Source: a virus
Virus record (IMG/VR): IMGVR_UViG_3300027759_000445
Coordinates: 1 to 23,059 of that record
Direction: 5' to 3' (one strand)
DNA length: 23,059 nt
Shown here: one piece after another, positions 14,223 to 21,024 of the stretch
How the letters are laid out: each line of letters begins with the position of its first letter
How positions within the stretch are numbered: the stretch's first letter is position 1
The notes under the pieces: generated by a model
Seen by the model: the letters and a program-made list of their open reading frames with translations, nothing else
Database searches by the model: none
What the model was told of the DNA's origin: nothing
Translations under genes and position numbers: made by a program

Positions 14223-14573
14223 TTACGGTACTGGTCTAGTGACTTCGGGAGAAACCGTAAAGCTGCCTTGAACAAGTCTGATTACATCAGCACCAGTCTG
14301 AATTTCAAGGTCATATTTGTAAGCACCAGTTGGCAATGCTTCTGTATCATCTGCGGTAATATCAAGCGTAATAGTGTTATCTAAAAGAGTTATTCTGCTG
14401 TTTCCTGTGGTTAACTCAATAATAATTGTCTCAGAAACAACGGTTGGGCGAACTTGCATTCTTGCAGTTGAAGAATTGTAATCGGGTTCGGTGTTGTCAG
14501 CGTTTACAACGGATATATTACGCTGAAAAGTCGCACCCTGTTCGCAAATTATGTTGTAGGTTCCCGCTAGCAT
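14223..14573 (-). CDS. Conserved phage tail-tip/fibre-adaptor protein
   Basis: The ATG at 14573 is chosen because AAGAGGT lies just upstream and follows the stop of the previous gene; a start at 14603 would sit inside that gene. The 116-residue protein opens AGTYNIICEQGATFQRNISV and continues with STARMQVRP, ITLDITADDTEALPTGAYKY and QGSFTVSPEVTR. This pattern (CEQGATF..., ARMQVRP..., PxGxYxYDLE, GxFTVSPEVTR) is shared by a common but usually unnamed small phage tail protein found near fibre genes. It is likely all-beta and structural, perhaps linking the tail tip with the fibres that follow 8 bp downstream. Confidence 0.65.
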   Translation of the reverse strand: MLAGTYNIICEQGATFQRNISVVNADNTEPDYNSSTARMQVRPTVVSETIIIELTTGNSRITLLDNTITLDITADDTEALPTGAYKYDLEIQTGADVIRLVQGSFTVSPEVTRPVP

Positions 14574-14583
14574 ATAACACCTC

Positions 14584-15870
14584 TTATGGTACTGGAACAT
14601 CATTCATTTTATACGGTAATGCGTTAAACATCAACTCAAAAGGATAACTTCCATAGATCGGTTTTTTCCTAAGATTTGGTTCTGGAAGCGGGGATGGATC
14701 TTCTGATATTACTGGATAATACCTTTTATTTACATTGGTCATTGCTAAATTATGACCAGCGTTAATATAACTCAAATTGTCTGGATTTATAACTCCAGCA
14801 GGGGCATAGTTCCCCTCGTCATCACTTGGATAAGGATCGCCATTAACATCTGTTGAAAAAATAGGTATATAAAGAAAATTAAAGGTTATATCGGTATAAA
14901 GAAGAGACTCTAAGGTAGGAAGATCAGCCAAATCACTTAAATTATACGATATAACATCAAACTGATTTCTTATTTTTTGAGTATTTGTAAAACCAGTAAA
15001 AAGCAATTCCCCTGGTTCAAAACCATAGAAATAATTTTGATTAACTCTTCCTAGTGCTTCATATATGTTTGTTGAAGCATCATTAGTGGGATCAACAAAT
15101 TCATAAGGAACTTGAAACCATGTTAATTTAAATACAACTTTTGGAACTAATGTTTTACCATAAAAACCTACAATAGTTTGACCATTAACCTGTTCTACAT
15201 CAGAATCAAATTTATATGCTCCACCCTTCATTGTAAGGTATTCGGCAGAAGATTCTGTCGTATATGTAGAAAACCTTCTATATTCTCTAATTGGATTTCC
15301 AGAAGCAGCATTTTGACTGCCATCATCCATGTAGTATGTGCCATCTCCACCATCTATTCTGTATACACCTTCATACTCTTCGTTTAACTTATCTATTGCA
15401 GCATCACTAACAACTAAGTATGGTTTTGTTGAAAATTCAACAACTACTTCGTATTTGTCATATACCACATAATAAGGTGGAATATATTGCCAAGAGGCAG
15501 ATGCGTTTGTATCCCAAGAAAGCAAATCAGAATCTGGTTCAGTATTTTTTCTTTCTAATCCAATACCTTTTATGCTTGATATTCTATCCGCATAAAGCCA
15601 ACGAAATTGAGGATGAGTCATAGGTGGAGTTCTTATTAAAGAACCATCAGTTGTATTTATTTTCGTATCGCCTAAAGCCTGTTGACAAAACAACGCTAAT
15701 GGGTTTTCTGGATTTAAATCCATCCCAGGCCCATTTATGATGTATGTTAATGTTGCTCTACTATCACCTTCTATAGATAAAGAAGAAACCCCTGGAGATA
15801 TGCTAGCTATTTTTTCTGATATATCACCTTCTGTCCAAAGATCCGGCTGGTTAAAAGGTACTGATGGCAT
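14584..15870 (-). CDS. Tail-tip/distal tail protein candidate, family not recognised
   Basis: The 428-residue protein starts at 15870 behind AAGGAG, 17 bp after the tape-measure stop. It is acidic and aromatic-rich, with no signal peptide, membrane helix or low-complexity repeat. Readable landmarks include MTHPQFRWLYADRISSIKG (84-102), a segment WQYIPPYYVVYDKYEVVVEF and a Tyr/Pro-rich C-terminus (KKPIYGSYPFELMFNALPYK). No known domain could be named. In siphophages the genes directly after the tape measure encode the distal tail (Dit) and tail-associated baseplate proteins, and this order is the only basis for the call. The compact, non-repetitive sequence fits a tail-tip hub better than a fibre. 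Confidence 0.5.
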   Translation of the reverse strand: MPSVPFNQPDLWTEGDISEKIASISPGVSSLSIEGDSRATLTYIINGPGMDLNPENPLALFCQQALGDTKINTTDGSLIRTPPMTHPQFRWLYADRISSIKGIGLERKNTEPDSDLLSWDTNASASWQYIPPYYVVYDKYEVVVEFSTKPYLVVSDAAIDKLNEEYEGVYRIDGGDGTYYMDDGSQNAASGNPIREYRRFSTYTTESSAEYLTMKGGAYKFDSDVEQVNGQTIVGFYGKTLVPKVVFKLTWFQVPYEFVDPTNDASTNIYEALGRVNQNYFYGFEPGELLFTGFTNTQKIRNQFDVISYNLSDLADLPTLESLLYTDITFNFLYIPIFSTDVNGDPYPSDDEGNYAPAGVINPDNLSYINAGHNLAMTNVNKRYYPVISEDPSPLPEPNLRKKPIYGSYPFELMFNALPYKMNDVPVP

Positions 15871-15887
15871 TTATATCTCCTTGGTTT

Positions 15888-18209
15888 TTAAACCGTTCCT
15901 AATTCAACTTGTTCTTGTTTGCTTAAAGCACCAGGTATTTTACCTTGTATCTGAACAGGTGGTGTAGTTTGTGGTTTATTATCTTTAGCTTTTTTCATTC
16001 CTTCTGCAAAAGCATCTGCCAATGCATTCTTGTCTAATTTACTAGAAATATCGCCAAGCATATCTTCTTGAGTCTTTTGGCCAGATGCTGCCATCATTGC
16101 ATTTTTTCTCACTTCGTCACCAACTCCAGCGATTGATGTTGATGAAACTTCTCTTACTGCTGCACCAACAGAAGATCCTTTTTTTATCCTATCTTGTTCT
16201 GCTGGTTTACCTTGCTTAAGACTTTCACCTGACTTTGATATTGCTTCTCCACCTTTAGCAATGCTTTTTCCAACATCACCCATAAGAGGTATATACGATA
16301 TCACTTTCCCAAGACCTTGGATAATTAATCCAACTATGTTTACAAATGCTCCTAGTAAAGTTTGAATTATTTCAAGAGTTGTTTTTATAACAAGTGTTAA
16401 TGCATCAAACGCAAAACTAAGAGTTGCCATAGCTACAGATACAATTGGTGATGCAAGTACTCCAATCGTTTGAACTAATGCAGATGAAAAAGCAGTTATA
16501 AATTCTATTATTGGTTTTAATACATTTGAAACACCAACAACAATAGTGGCTAATGCGTTAAATACTGGGCCAATAACACTATACACAACCGCACCTAAAT
16601 CCATTAAAGGAGATGCAATATTATCAAATGCAACAGCAGATTTATTTATTGAAGGAGTTAATTTCTTCATCGAATAATCTACATAATCAGCATATTTTCT
16701 AAGTAATGGAGAAAGATATTCTACCGCTGGTATCAACGATCTTCCTATTACACCACTAAGATCGTTCATCACTATTTCAAGCTTTTGCATTAACGCTGGA
16801 TTTGCTTTTGCAACCATTGGGCCAAAAACAGCAAGTGCCTGATTAGCTATTTTTACTGATTGAGTAATGCTATTGAAGGCAACACCTAGTGCTGTAGATG
16901 CTGCACCAACAACAGTAATTGATTTAGCTGCATTTACTATTGTAGAAACTGTAGAACCTATATTTACAACTGCTGATGCAATTATTGAACCAACTGATCC
17001 TCCAGCAGCATAATATCCAACACCACCAACCGAACCACCAGATGCACGATATTCAGTTTTCTTTTTATTTCTACCACTATTTATTGATTCAAGTTGTTTT
17101 CTGTTTTCTGGATCTTTAGCAGCATCTTTTTTTACAACAAACTCACCTGGGGTAAGCATTGCGGGTTGAGTATCAGTACCCTTTGGTTTCATTGGGCCAG
17201 AAGCATCACCACCATCAGCAAGATAGGAAACACCTCCACCTTTAGACATTTCTTTGGGTTGCTTGTAACCAATCCCTTTGGCCATCATTTTCAAACCATA
17301 ATTAACGAGTGGGCCTCTAAACAAAGGGGTTAAATTCTGAAACCCAGCAATCATTGAATCAAGTTCTTTTTGAGTTCTTTGATTAGCTTGTGCTAATTCT
17401 TTTGCAGCTTGATCTTGTTGTTTAATTAGATCATTTGCAGCTTTGGCCTCTTCGTTTGCTTGTCTTTCTTCTTGTTTCCTAAAGTATGTTCTTAGTGTTT
17501 TTTCTGCATTAACTGCATCTTGTTCGGCTTTTTCTTTTTCTTTTAAAGACTTTTGAGCAGATTTTGCAGCATCAGCAGCATCTTTTTTTTCTTGAGCTTT
17601 TTTTGCATCTGTTGCAGCTTTATCTGCTGCAATAACAGCTTCCTTCTTTTGATTTTCGTTTTTATCAAAAAGTTTTTTAGGAGGCCCAACAAAATCTTTA
17701 GTTCCTTCTTTACCAGTTTTTTTAACTTTCTCTTCATCTGCTTTTACAATTTTTTGTTTGTCTATGATCGATTGTCTTACACCAGAAATCATCTTAGACC
17801 AAGCATCACCAGTCTGATTGATCCCTTCAATCAAAGAGGAAATTTTTACTGGCTTAACTTTCTCTTGTCTTTTTTCTATTTCTTTTTCTCTGGCTTTTTC
17901 TTTAACTATTTTTTCTTTTTCTTGAAAATCAATTACTTTCTTTGGTTCTTTTACAACTTCTTTTGTAGATGTAGATTTGTCCTTAGTTGCTGGCTTTTGA
18001 ACCTTCTCAGGCTTTGCTACTACTTGAACTTTTATTGATTTAATTGCGTTTACAAGGGTTGTTTGCAACCTTTTAATTGCCGTAGTCAAACCAGTAAAGC
18101 TTTTGGTAAAATCCCTCGATCCCGCCTTAACACTTTGGGCAATATTTTCCACCGCACCAACCAGATCGTTTGTCATCTCGTCATCTGATTTTAATGGAAT
18201 ATCTGCCAT
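15888..18209 (-). CDS. Tail tape-measure protein
   Basis: The 773-residue protein sets tail length and is packed in the tail tube before ejection. Residues 1-300 are highly charged and helical, with long Lys/Glu/Ala-rich coiled coil (about 65-130 and 170-285). Around 330-375 is a Gly-rich element with DTQPAMLTPGEFVVKKDAA, the TPGEFVV motif common in tape-measure proteins, followed by two ASGGSVG/AAGGSVG segments. From about 405 to 640 it is hydrophobic with several candidate membrane-spanning helices, and the C-terminus is polar. The start ATG overlaps the T-domain stop as TAATG. At the usual ratio of roughly 0.15 nm per residue, the tail would be about 115 nm. Position after the G/T chaperone is canonical for siphophages. 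Confidence 0.92.
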   Translation of the reverse strand: MADIPLKSDDEMTNDLVGAVENIAQSVKAGSRDFTKSFTGLTTAIKRLQTTLVNAIKSIKVQVVAKPEKVQKPATKDKSTSTKEVVKEPKKVIDFQEKEKIVKEKAREKEIEKRQEKVKPVKISSLIEGINQTGDAWSKMISGVRQSIIDKQKIVKADEEKVKKTGKEGTKDFVGPPKKLFDKNENQKKEAVIAADKAATDAKKAQEKKDAADAAKSAQKSLKEKEKAEQDAVNAEKTLRTYFRKQEERQANEEAKAANDLIKQQDQAAKELAQANQRTQKELDSMIAGFQNLTPLFRGPLVNYGLKMMAKGIGYKQPKEMSKGGGVSYLADGGDASGPMKPKGTDTQPAMLTPGEFVVKKDAAKDPENRKQLESINSGRNKKKTEYRASGGSVGGVGYYAAGGSVGSIIASAVVNIGSTVSTIVNAAKSITVVGAASTALGVAFNSITQSVKIANQALAVFGPMVAKANPALMQKLEIVMNDLSGVIGRSLIPAVEYLSPLLRKYADYVDYSMKKLTPSINKSAVAFDNIASPLMDLGAVVYSVIGPVFNALATIVVGVSNVLKPIIEFITAFSSALVQTIGVLASPIVSVAMATLSFAFDALTLVIKTTLEIIQTLLGAFVNIVGLIIQGLGKVISYIPLMGDVGKSIAKGGEAISKSGESLKQGKPAEQDRIKKGSSVGAAVREVSSTSIAGVGDEVRKNAMMAASGQKTQEDMLGDISSKLDKNALADAFAEGMKKAKDNKPQTTPPVQIQGKIPGALSKQEQVELGTV

Positions 18210-18502
18210 TATTTTATCCCTGGTGGTAAGCTTCCAAATTGCTTAATCCAAGATGATTTCATCTTGGCTTCACTCATCCCTAATGATGCTCCCATTTTCA
18301 TAAAACTAAGGCATTTTTGCAACATCATATCTTCAATAGGAACAATTTTCTTTCTAGTATTCCACTCATGCTTTTCATCAGGAATATTAACAGGAATACC
18401 CTTATCATCTCTTCTCCGATAATAAAGTTCTACTATCTGCCTATCGGTCAACTTCTCAATCTCCCAAGGTCGCAAGAGATAAGGCTTATCCATCAAATTC
18501 AC
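18209..18502 (-). CDS. Tail assembly chaperone T domain, expressed as a -1 frameshift extension
   Basis: The open frame from the ATG at 18502 gives 97 residues (LRPWEIEKLTDRQIVELYYR then a WNTRKKIVP segment and a C-terminal PPGIK). That ATG lacks a good ribosome binding site. The same frame is open further upstream to a TAA at 18590-18592, encoding GVGDGSFNPKEPIPPPNLKT before the Met. The frame is entered by a -1 shift from the preceding G gene at CCCAAAC. The expected fusion is 258 residues from 18984 to 18209. In lambda and many siphophages the equivalent gpGT bridges tape measure and tail-tube protein during assembly and is absent from the virion. The sequence itself is not recognisably similar to lambda T; order and signal carry the call. 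Confidence 0.75.
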   Translation of the reverse strand: MNLMDKPYLLRPWEIEKLTDRQIVELYYRRRDDKGIPVNIPDEKHEWNTRKKIVPIEDMMLQKCLSFMKMGASLGMSEAKMKSSWIKQFGSLPPGIK

Positions 18503-18521
18503 ATAGTAAGTTTTTAAATTA

Positions 18522-18583
18522 GGTGGAGGTATTGGTTCTTTTGGATTAAAAGAACCATCACCTACACCTTCTTGCCGTTTGGG
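18522..18583 (-). promoter_or_regulatory. Programmed -1 ribosomal frameshift signal
   Basis: On the minus strand the G gene contains the slippery heptamer C CCA AAC (18583-18577) in the correct phase. Eight bases later starts a long hairpin: GGTG/CACC (18568-18565 with 18525-18522), AGGT/ACCT (18563-18560 with 18530-18527) and a perfect 10-bp TGGTTCTTTT/AAAAGAACCA stem (18557-18548 with 18542-18533) closed by a 5-base loop. The zero-frame stop TAG (18564-18562) lies inside the stem. The -1 frame opens only at a TAA just upstream (18592-18590), so the shift must occur in about 27 bases. Heptamer, spacer and stem all match the known layout of phage G/T signals. Confidence 0.88.
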
Positions 18584-18984
18584 AATGATTTATCCCGAAC
18601 TATCTCCATTACGGCTTCAAACCTGTCATTTTCAGCAAGCATGACATTTTGAACTTCATTCTCAGGTGCGGAAAACAATATAGATGCGAATGCCAATGCT
18701 CCTGATGGTGTAGACAACGATGATATAGAGTTCTCGCTACCAAATGAATAAACTCCGCTCGCAATATCTCTTGTTACAGAAGAAATTGCTTCACGGAATT
18801 CAACAGGTTCTAACCTGTCTTTCATTGAGAAGATAGAATCGAGAGCTTTCTTCTCCATTCTCTTTTCAAATTCAGCTTTAACTTTTTGTGTAATGAGTCC
18901 AGCGGTGTATTTTTTCCCATTGTATTCAATGGTCAAAGACCCTTCACCGCTGGAATTTAACAAATTACCAACTGTATCTGACAT
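18562..18984 (-). CDS. Tail assembly chaperone, G-like
   Basis: The 140-residue protein starts at 18984 behind AAGGAAG and ends at TAG 18562; its length equals that of lambda gpG. It is mainly helical: an N-terminal beta strand pair (GSLTIEYNGKKYTAGLI), a Lys/Glu-rich helix (KVKAEFEKRMEKKALDSIFS), then SxLSTPSGALAFASILFSAP and a C-terminal helix. Such small acidic-basic proteins between the tail tube and tape-measure genes bind the tape measure during tail assembly. A fraction of ribosomes shift frame near codon 135 to make the longer G-T fusion with the downstream open frame. The G part is produced in excess over G-T in phages studied, which would be set here by the strength of the hairpin. 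Confidence 0.8.
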   Translation of the reverse strand: MSDTVGNLLNSSGEGSLTIEYNGKKYTAGLITQKVKAEFEKRMEKKALDSIFSMKDRLEPVEFREAISSVTRDIASGVYSFGSENSISSLSTPSGALAFASILFSAPENEVQNVMLAENDRFEAVMEIVRDKSFPNGKKV

Positions 18985-19010
18985 GAATGCTTCCTTTCAA
19001 AAAAAACAAA

Positions 19011-19403
19011 TTAAGGAGTAACTGGCCCAACTCTAAAATCAAAATCACCATATGTAGCAAATGTTACAGATATTTTTTGAACATCTTTTGCATCTGCTGT
19101 ATAGGTCAATGATGTTATAACGCAATTAGTTATAGTTACTGTTTGTTCTACAGTATCACCATCAGTAATTTCTATATCTCCAACAGAACCTTGTTTTAAT
19201 CCGTATCCACCAACAATTTCAAGCAAATCAAGAGTTATTTCTGCTGAATACATACCAATTGCATGAGAATCAAAACCTTGGTTGATAAAGGTTGTAGTAT
19301 CAATAACTTCTGCTTTTGAATTTACAGAAATATTTGTTGCTGGAAGAGGATCTGCAATACCAGAAAGGTAAACATTTCCGGTTCTGCCTGAAAGAATAGC
19401 CAT
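19011..19403 (-). CDS. Tail-tube-like protein (second paralogue)
   Basis: The 130-residue protein starts at 19403 behind AAGGAG. It has beta-rich spacing with Gly turns and ends in NCVITSLTYTADAKDVQKIS followed by VTFATYGDFDF. The segment NCxxTSxTYxxxxKDVQKI is shared with the 166-residue neighbour upstream, as is a central SAEIT. This makes the two genes paralogues. Small beta proteins at this place, before the G/T chaperone and tape measure, form the tail tube ring in siphophages. Having two suggests a duplication: one may be the main tube subunit and the other a minor or terminating ring. Which is the main one cannot be told from sequence. Confidence 0.65.
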   Translation of the reverse strand: MAILSGRTGNVYLSGIADPLPATNISVNSKAEVIDTTTFINQGFDSHAIGMYSAEITLDLLEIVGGYGLKQGSVGDIEITDGDTVEQTVTITNCVITSLTYTADAKDVQKISVTFATYGDFDFRVGPVTP

Positions 19404-19420
19404 TTTTTATTCTCCTTGAA

Positions 19421-19921
19421 TTATACTGAGAAATCAGCAAAGTTAACATCAGGGGTTGATGAAGGTATTAGAGTCAGTTTAATTTTTTGAACATCTTTTA
19501 CAGCAACATCGTAAGTAACACTTGTTACGGTACAATTTTGAAACAAAAATTCTGCACCAGCATTATTAGCAGCACGATATTCGCTTGTTCCCAATGTTGC
19601 TTGACTAAGTGTTGGATTTTCTGCTAAAAATGCTGCTCTATTGCCATCTTGTGAAAGCTTTAAATCCGCTTTCATGCCAGCAAAAACAACAGGCATTTCT
19701 GTTTTATCATAAACCGCTTCAACAGTTATTTCTGCCGATTGAATACCATCTACAAGAATTGTATATCCTAGTCCGTTATAATTGCTCGCATCTGGAGTGT
19801 CCATTTTTGTAGAGATAGAAACAGATGTACAAGGGAGAAATACTGGAACTAAAGTATCGGTTCTTTCTATAAAAAGACTAGCTACTTTACCAGTAAGAAA
19901 AATATTGTCTATTGCTGCCAT
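19421..19921 (-). CDS. Tail-tube-like protein (first paralogue)
   Basis: A 166-residue protein starting at 19921 behind AAGGAG. It contains SAEITVEAVYDKTEMPVVFA in the middle and FQNCTVTSVTYDVAVKDVQK near the C-terminus, the latter matching the downstream 130-residue protein. The extra length relative to that paralogue lies in a central insertion (roughly residues 90-120, DGNRAAFLAENPTLSQATLG). It has no signal peptide or membrane helix and reads as an all-beta virion subunit. Its place between the connector genes and the tail chaperone is where the major tail protein is expected, and it is the first of the tandem pair, so it is the slightly better candidate for the main tube subunit. Confidence 0.65.
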   Translation of the reverse strand: MAAIDNIFLTGKVASLFIERTDTLVPVFLPCTSVSISTKMDTPDASNYNGLGYTILVDGIQSAEITVEAVYDKTEMPVVFAGMKADLKLSQDGNRAAFLAENPTLSQATLGTSEYRAANNAGAEFLFQNCTVTSVTYDVAVKDVQKIKLTLIPSSTPDVNFADFSV

Positions 19922-19936
19922 GTTTAACTCCTTAAA

Positions 19937-20416
19937 TTAAACTAAACCTTGTTCCATGAACCCATATGATACCTTAAAACCAGTCACATTGTAAACTGTA
20001 TTCGGGTTGCTGTTGACGGAAAACGGCTGAATACCTTTGATACTTATTCGTGATGGACTAAGCGAAGCTGGAAACTGGCTTATCTGATAAATTTCTTTTC
20101 TAATTTTGTACCTATCGTCAAGATCCGTATACACTAGATCCCTAGCATATTCTTGAATGTAATAAACCCTGATTGAATATATGTACTCAGATATTCCACC
20201 AAAGGCTTCTATTCCTAATTCTTCGCCTTCTTCTGATGGTGCTATTACTACACATGGGAATGAATCAGATTCCCTTATAACCGCACCCTTACGCTTGTAT
20301 ACGGTGTAAGTTAAATCCACTAGCTTTTCTGCAACAGTATCCATGATCGTAGTGTAACGATCTGCTGCATTAGCTGCCATAATCGGTCTTGGCTTGCGAT
20401 ATATTCTGTTATTCAT
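19937..20416 (-). CDS. Tail terminator/completion-like protein
   Basis: The ATG at 20416 is chosen, 2 bp after the upstream stop, over an in-frame start at 20437 inside that gene. The 159-residue protein begins with a basic segment (NNRIYRKPRPIMAANAADRY), has a middle part with PCVVIAPSEEGEELGIEAFG and ISEYIYSIRVYYIQEYARDL, and a C-terminal strand-rich part ending VTGFKVSYGFMEQGLV. The alternating strand/helix order (helix, PxVxIxP, xxYxxxVxYxxxY) resembles small tail-terminator or minor tail proteins in gene order and general shape, though no family match is certain. It directly precedes the tail-tube genes, which is the canonical place for the protein that caps the tail and joins it to the head. 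Confidence 0.5.
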   Translation of the reverse strand: MNNRIYRKPRPIMAANAADRYTTIMDTVAEKLVDLTYTVYKRKGAVIRESDSFPCVVIAPSEEGEELGIEAFGGISEYIYSIRVYYIQEYARDLVYTDLDDRYKIRKEIYQISQFPASLSPSRISIKGIQPFSVNSNPNTVYNVTGFKVSYGFMEQGLV

Positions 20417-20418
20417 GT

Positions 20419-20739
20419 TTAACTCTGTTGAGTGCAATCAAGACCGTAATATTCTCTGTTTCCAGCGTTATCAATTTGGTTGACATAATACTTAACCGAA
20501 TTAACATCCGTTATTTCGCAATCAATCATGGGCTTGAAACCACTAAGGTTAGCTTTCCATACTAAAAATCTTGTAATGTTTTCAATTTTTGCCACACCAC
20601 TTTGATCGGTGTAAGCTAATGTCATTGCTCTTCTAAATCCGTAATTTGTAGTGACGGTAGAATTGTCTACATTTTTTAAATTAAGCACCTCTGGATTATC
20701 AAACACATGATATTCCTGAGACAAATTTAGCGTAGGCAT
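20419..20739 (-). CDS. Head-tail connector/head completion candidate
   Basis: The ATG at 20739 has AGAGG 5 bases upstream; a GTG at 20745 overlaps that site and is less likely. The 106-residue product (PTLNLSQEYHVFDNPEVLNL onward; YGFRRAMTLAYTDQSGVAKI; NSVKYYVNQIDNAGNREYYG) looks mainly beta and lacks membrane or signal segments. It is not recognised as a named family. Small proteins between the capsid and tail-tube genes in siphophages are the adaptor, stopper or neck proteins, so a connector role is inferred from order alone. Confidence 0.5.
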   Translation of the reverse strand: MPTLNLSQEYHVFDNPEVLNLKNVDNSTVTTNYGFRRAMTLAYTDQSGVAKIENITRFLVWKANLSGFKPMIDCEITDVNSVKYYVNQIDNAGNREYYGLDCTQQS

Positions 20740-20748
20740 AAACACCTC

Positions 20749-20961
20749 TTACATGAATTGTGTCTTGTATATTTGCGGATTCACATAAGTCAGCAGTTTA
20801 TTAACTTGCGTAATATGCTGCAAGGTTTGCTGCCTCCACTCTGTTCTAGAAACAGCAACACCTTCCCATGAATAAGAAGGTTGAGGGCTTGCAGAATCAG
20901 CCACCAATGCGTTTATGTAGTTGTCTCTTATAGTCAGGAGGTTTTCGGCTGGAGTTGGCAT
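20749..20961 (-). CDS. Small conserved-looking virion-region protein, unknown
   Basis: A 70-residue protein starting at 20961 behind AGAGG, directly after the capsid terminator. It reads TPAENLLTIRDNYINALVAD, then a Pro/Ser-Tyr loop (SASPQPSYSWEGVAVSRTEW) and a helix ending in VNKLLTYVNPQIYK. Proteins of this pattern (TPAENLLTIRxNY...PxPSYSxxGxxVSRxEW) are familiar as small ORFs in phages and prophages, without an assigned function. Location suggests a head-tail joining or assembly factor. No Cys, signal peptide or membrane helix is present. Confidence 0.55.
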   Translation of the reverse strand: MPTPAENLLTIRDNYINALVADSASPQPSYSWEGVAVSRTEWRQQTLQHITQVNKLLTYVNPQIYKTQFM

Positions 20962-20970
20962 AATAACCTC

Positions 20971-21004
20971 TTAAAAAGAAAGCTAGGGGCCAAGAACTGG
21001 CCCC
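20971..21004 (-). terminator. Terminator hairpin after the major capsid gene
   Basis: On the minus strand GGGGCCA (21004-20998) pairs with TGGCCCC (20992-20986) around a 5-base loop, followed by TAGCTTTCTTTTT. The 7-bp GC-rich stem plus U-rich tail is a good rho-independent terminator 20 bases after the capsid stop. It precedes connector and tail genes with no promoter seen in between, so it probably reduces, rather than stops, downstream expression and keeps the capsid protein in excess. Confidence 0.75.
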
Positions 21005-21024
21005 CAACCTCAGGGTAGGTAGGA

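Noticed and set aside
17553-18038. Long plus-strand Phe/Cys-rich open frame
   Set aside because: It is the complement of the Lys/Glu-rich coiled coil of the tape measure; composition and lack of a ribosome binding site mark it as a shadow.
18990-19010. T8 run after the 130-residue tail-tube gene as a terminator
   Set aside because: No stem-loop precedes it.
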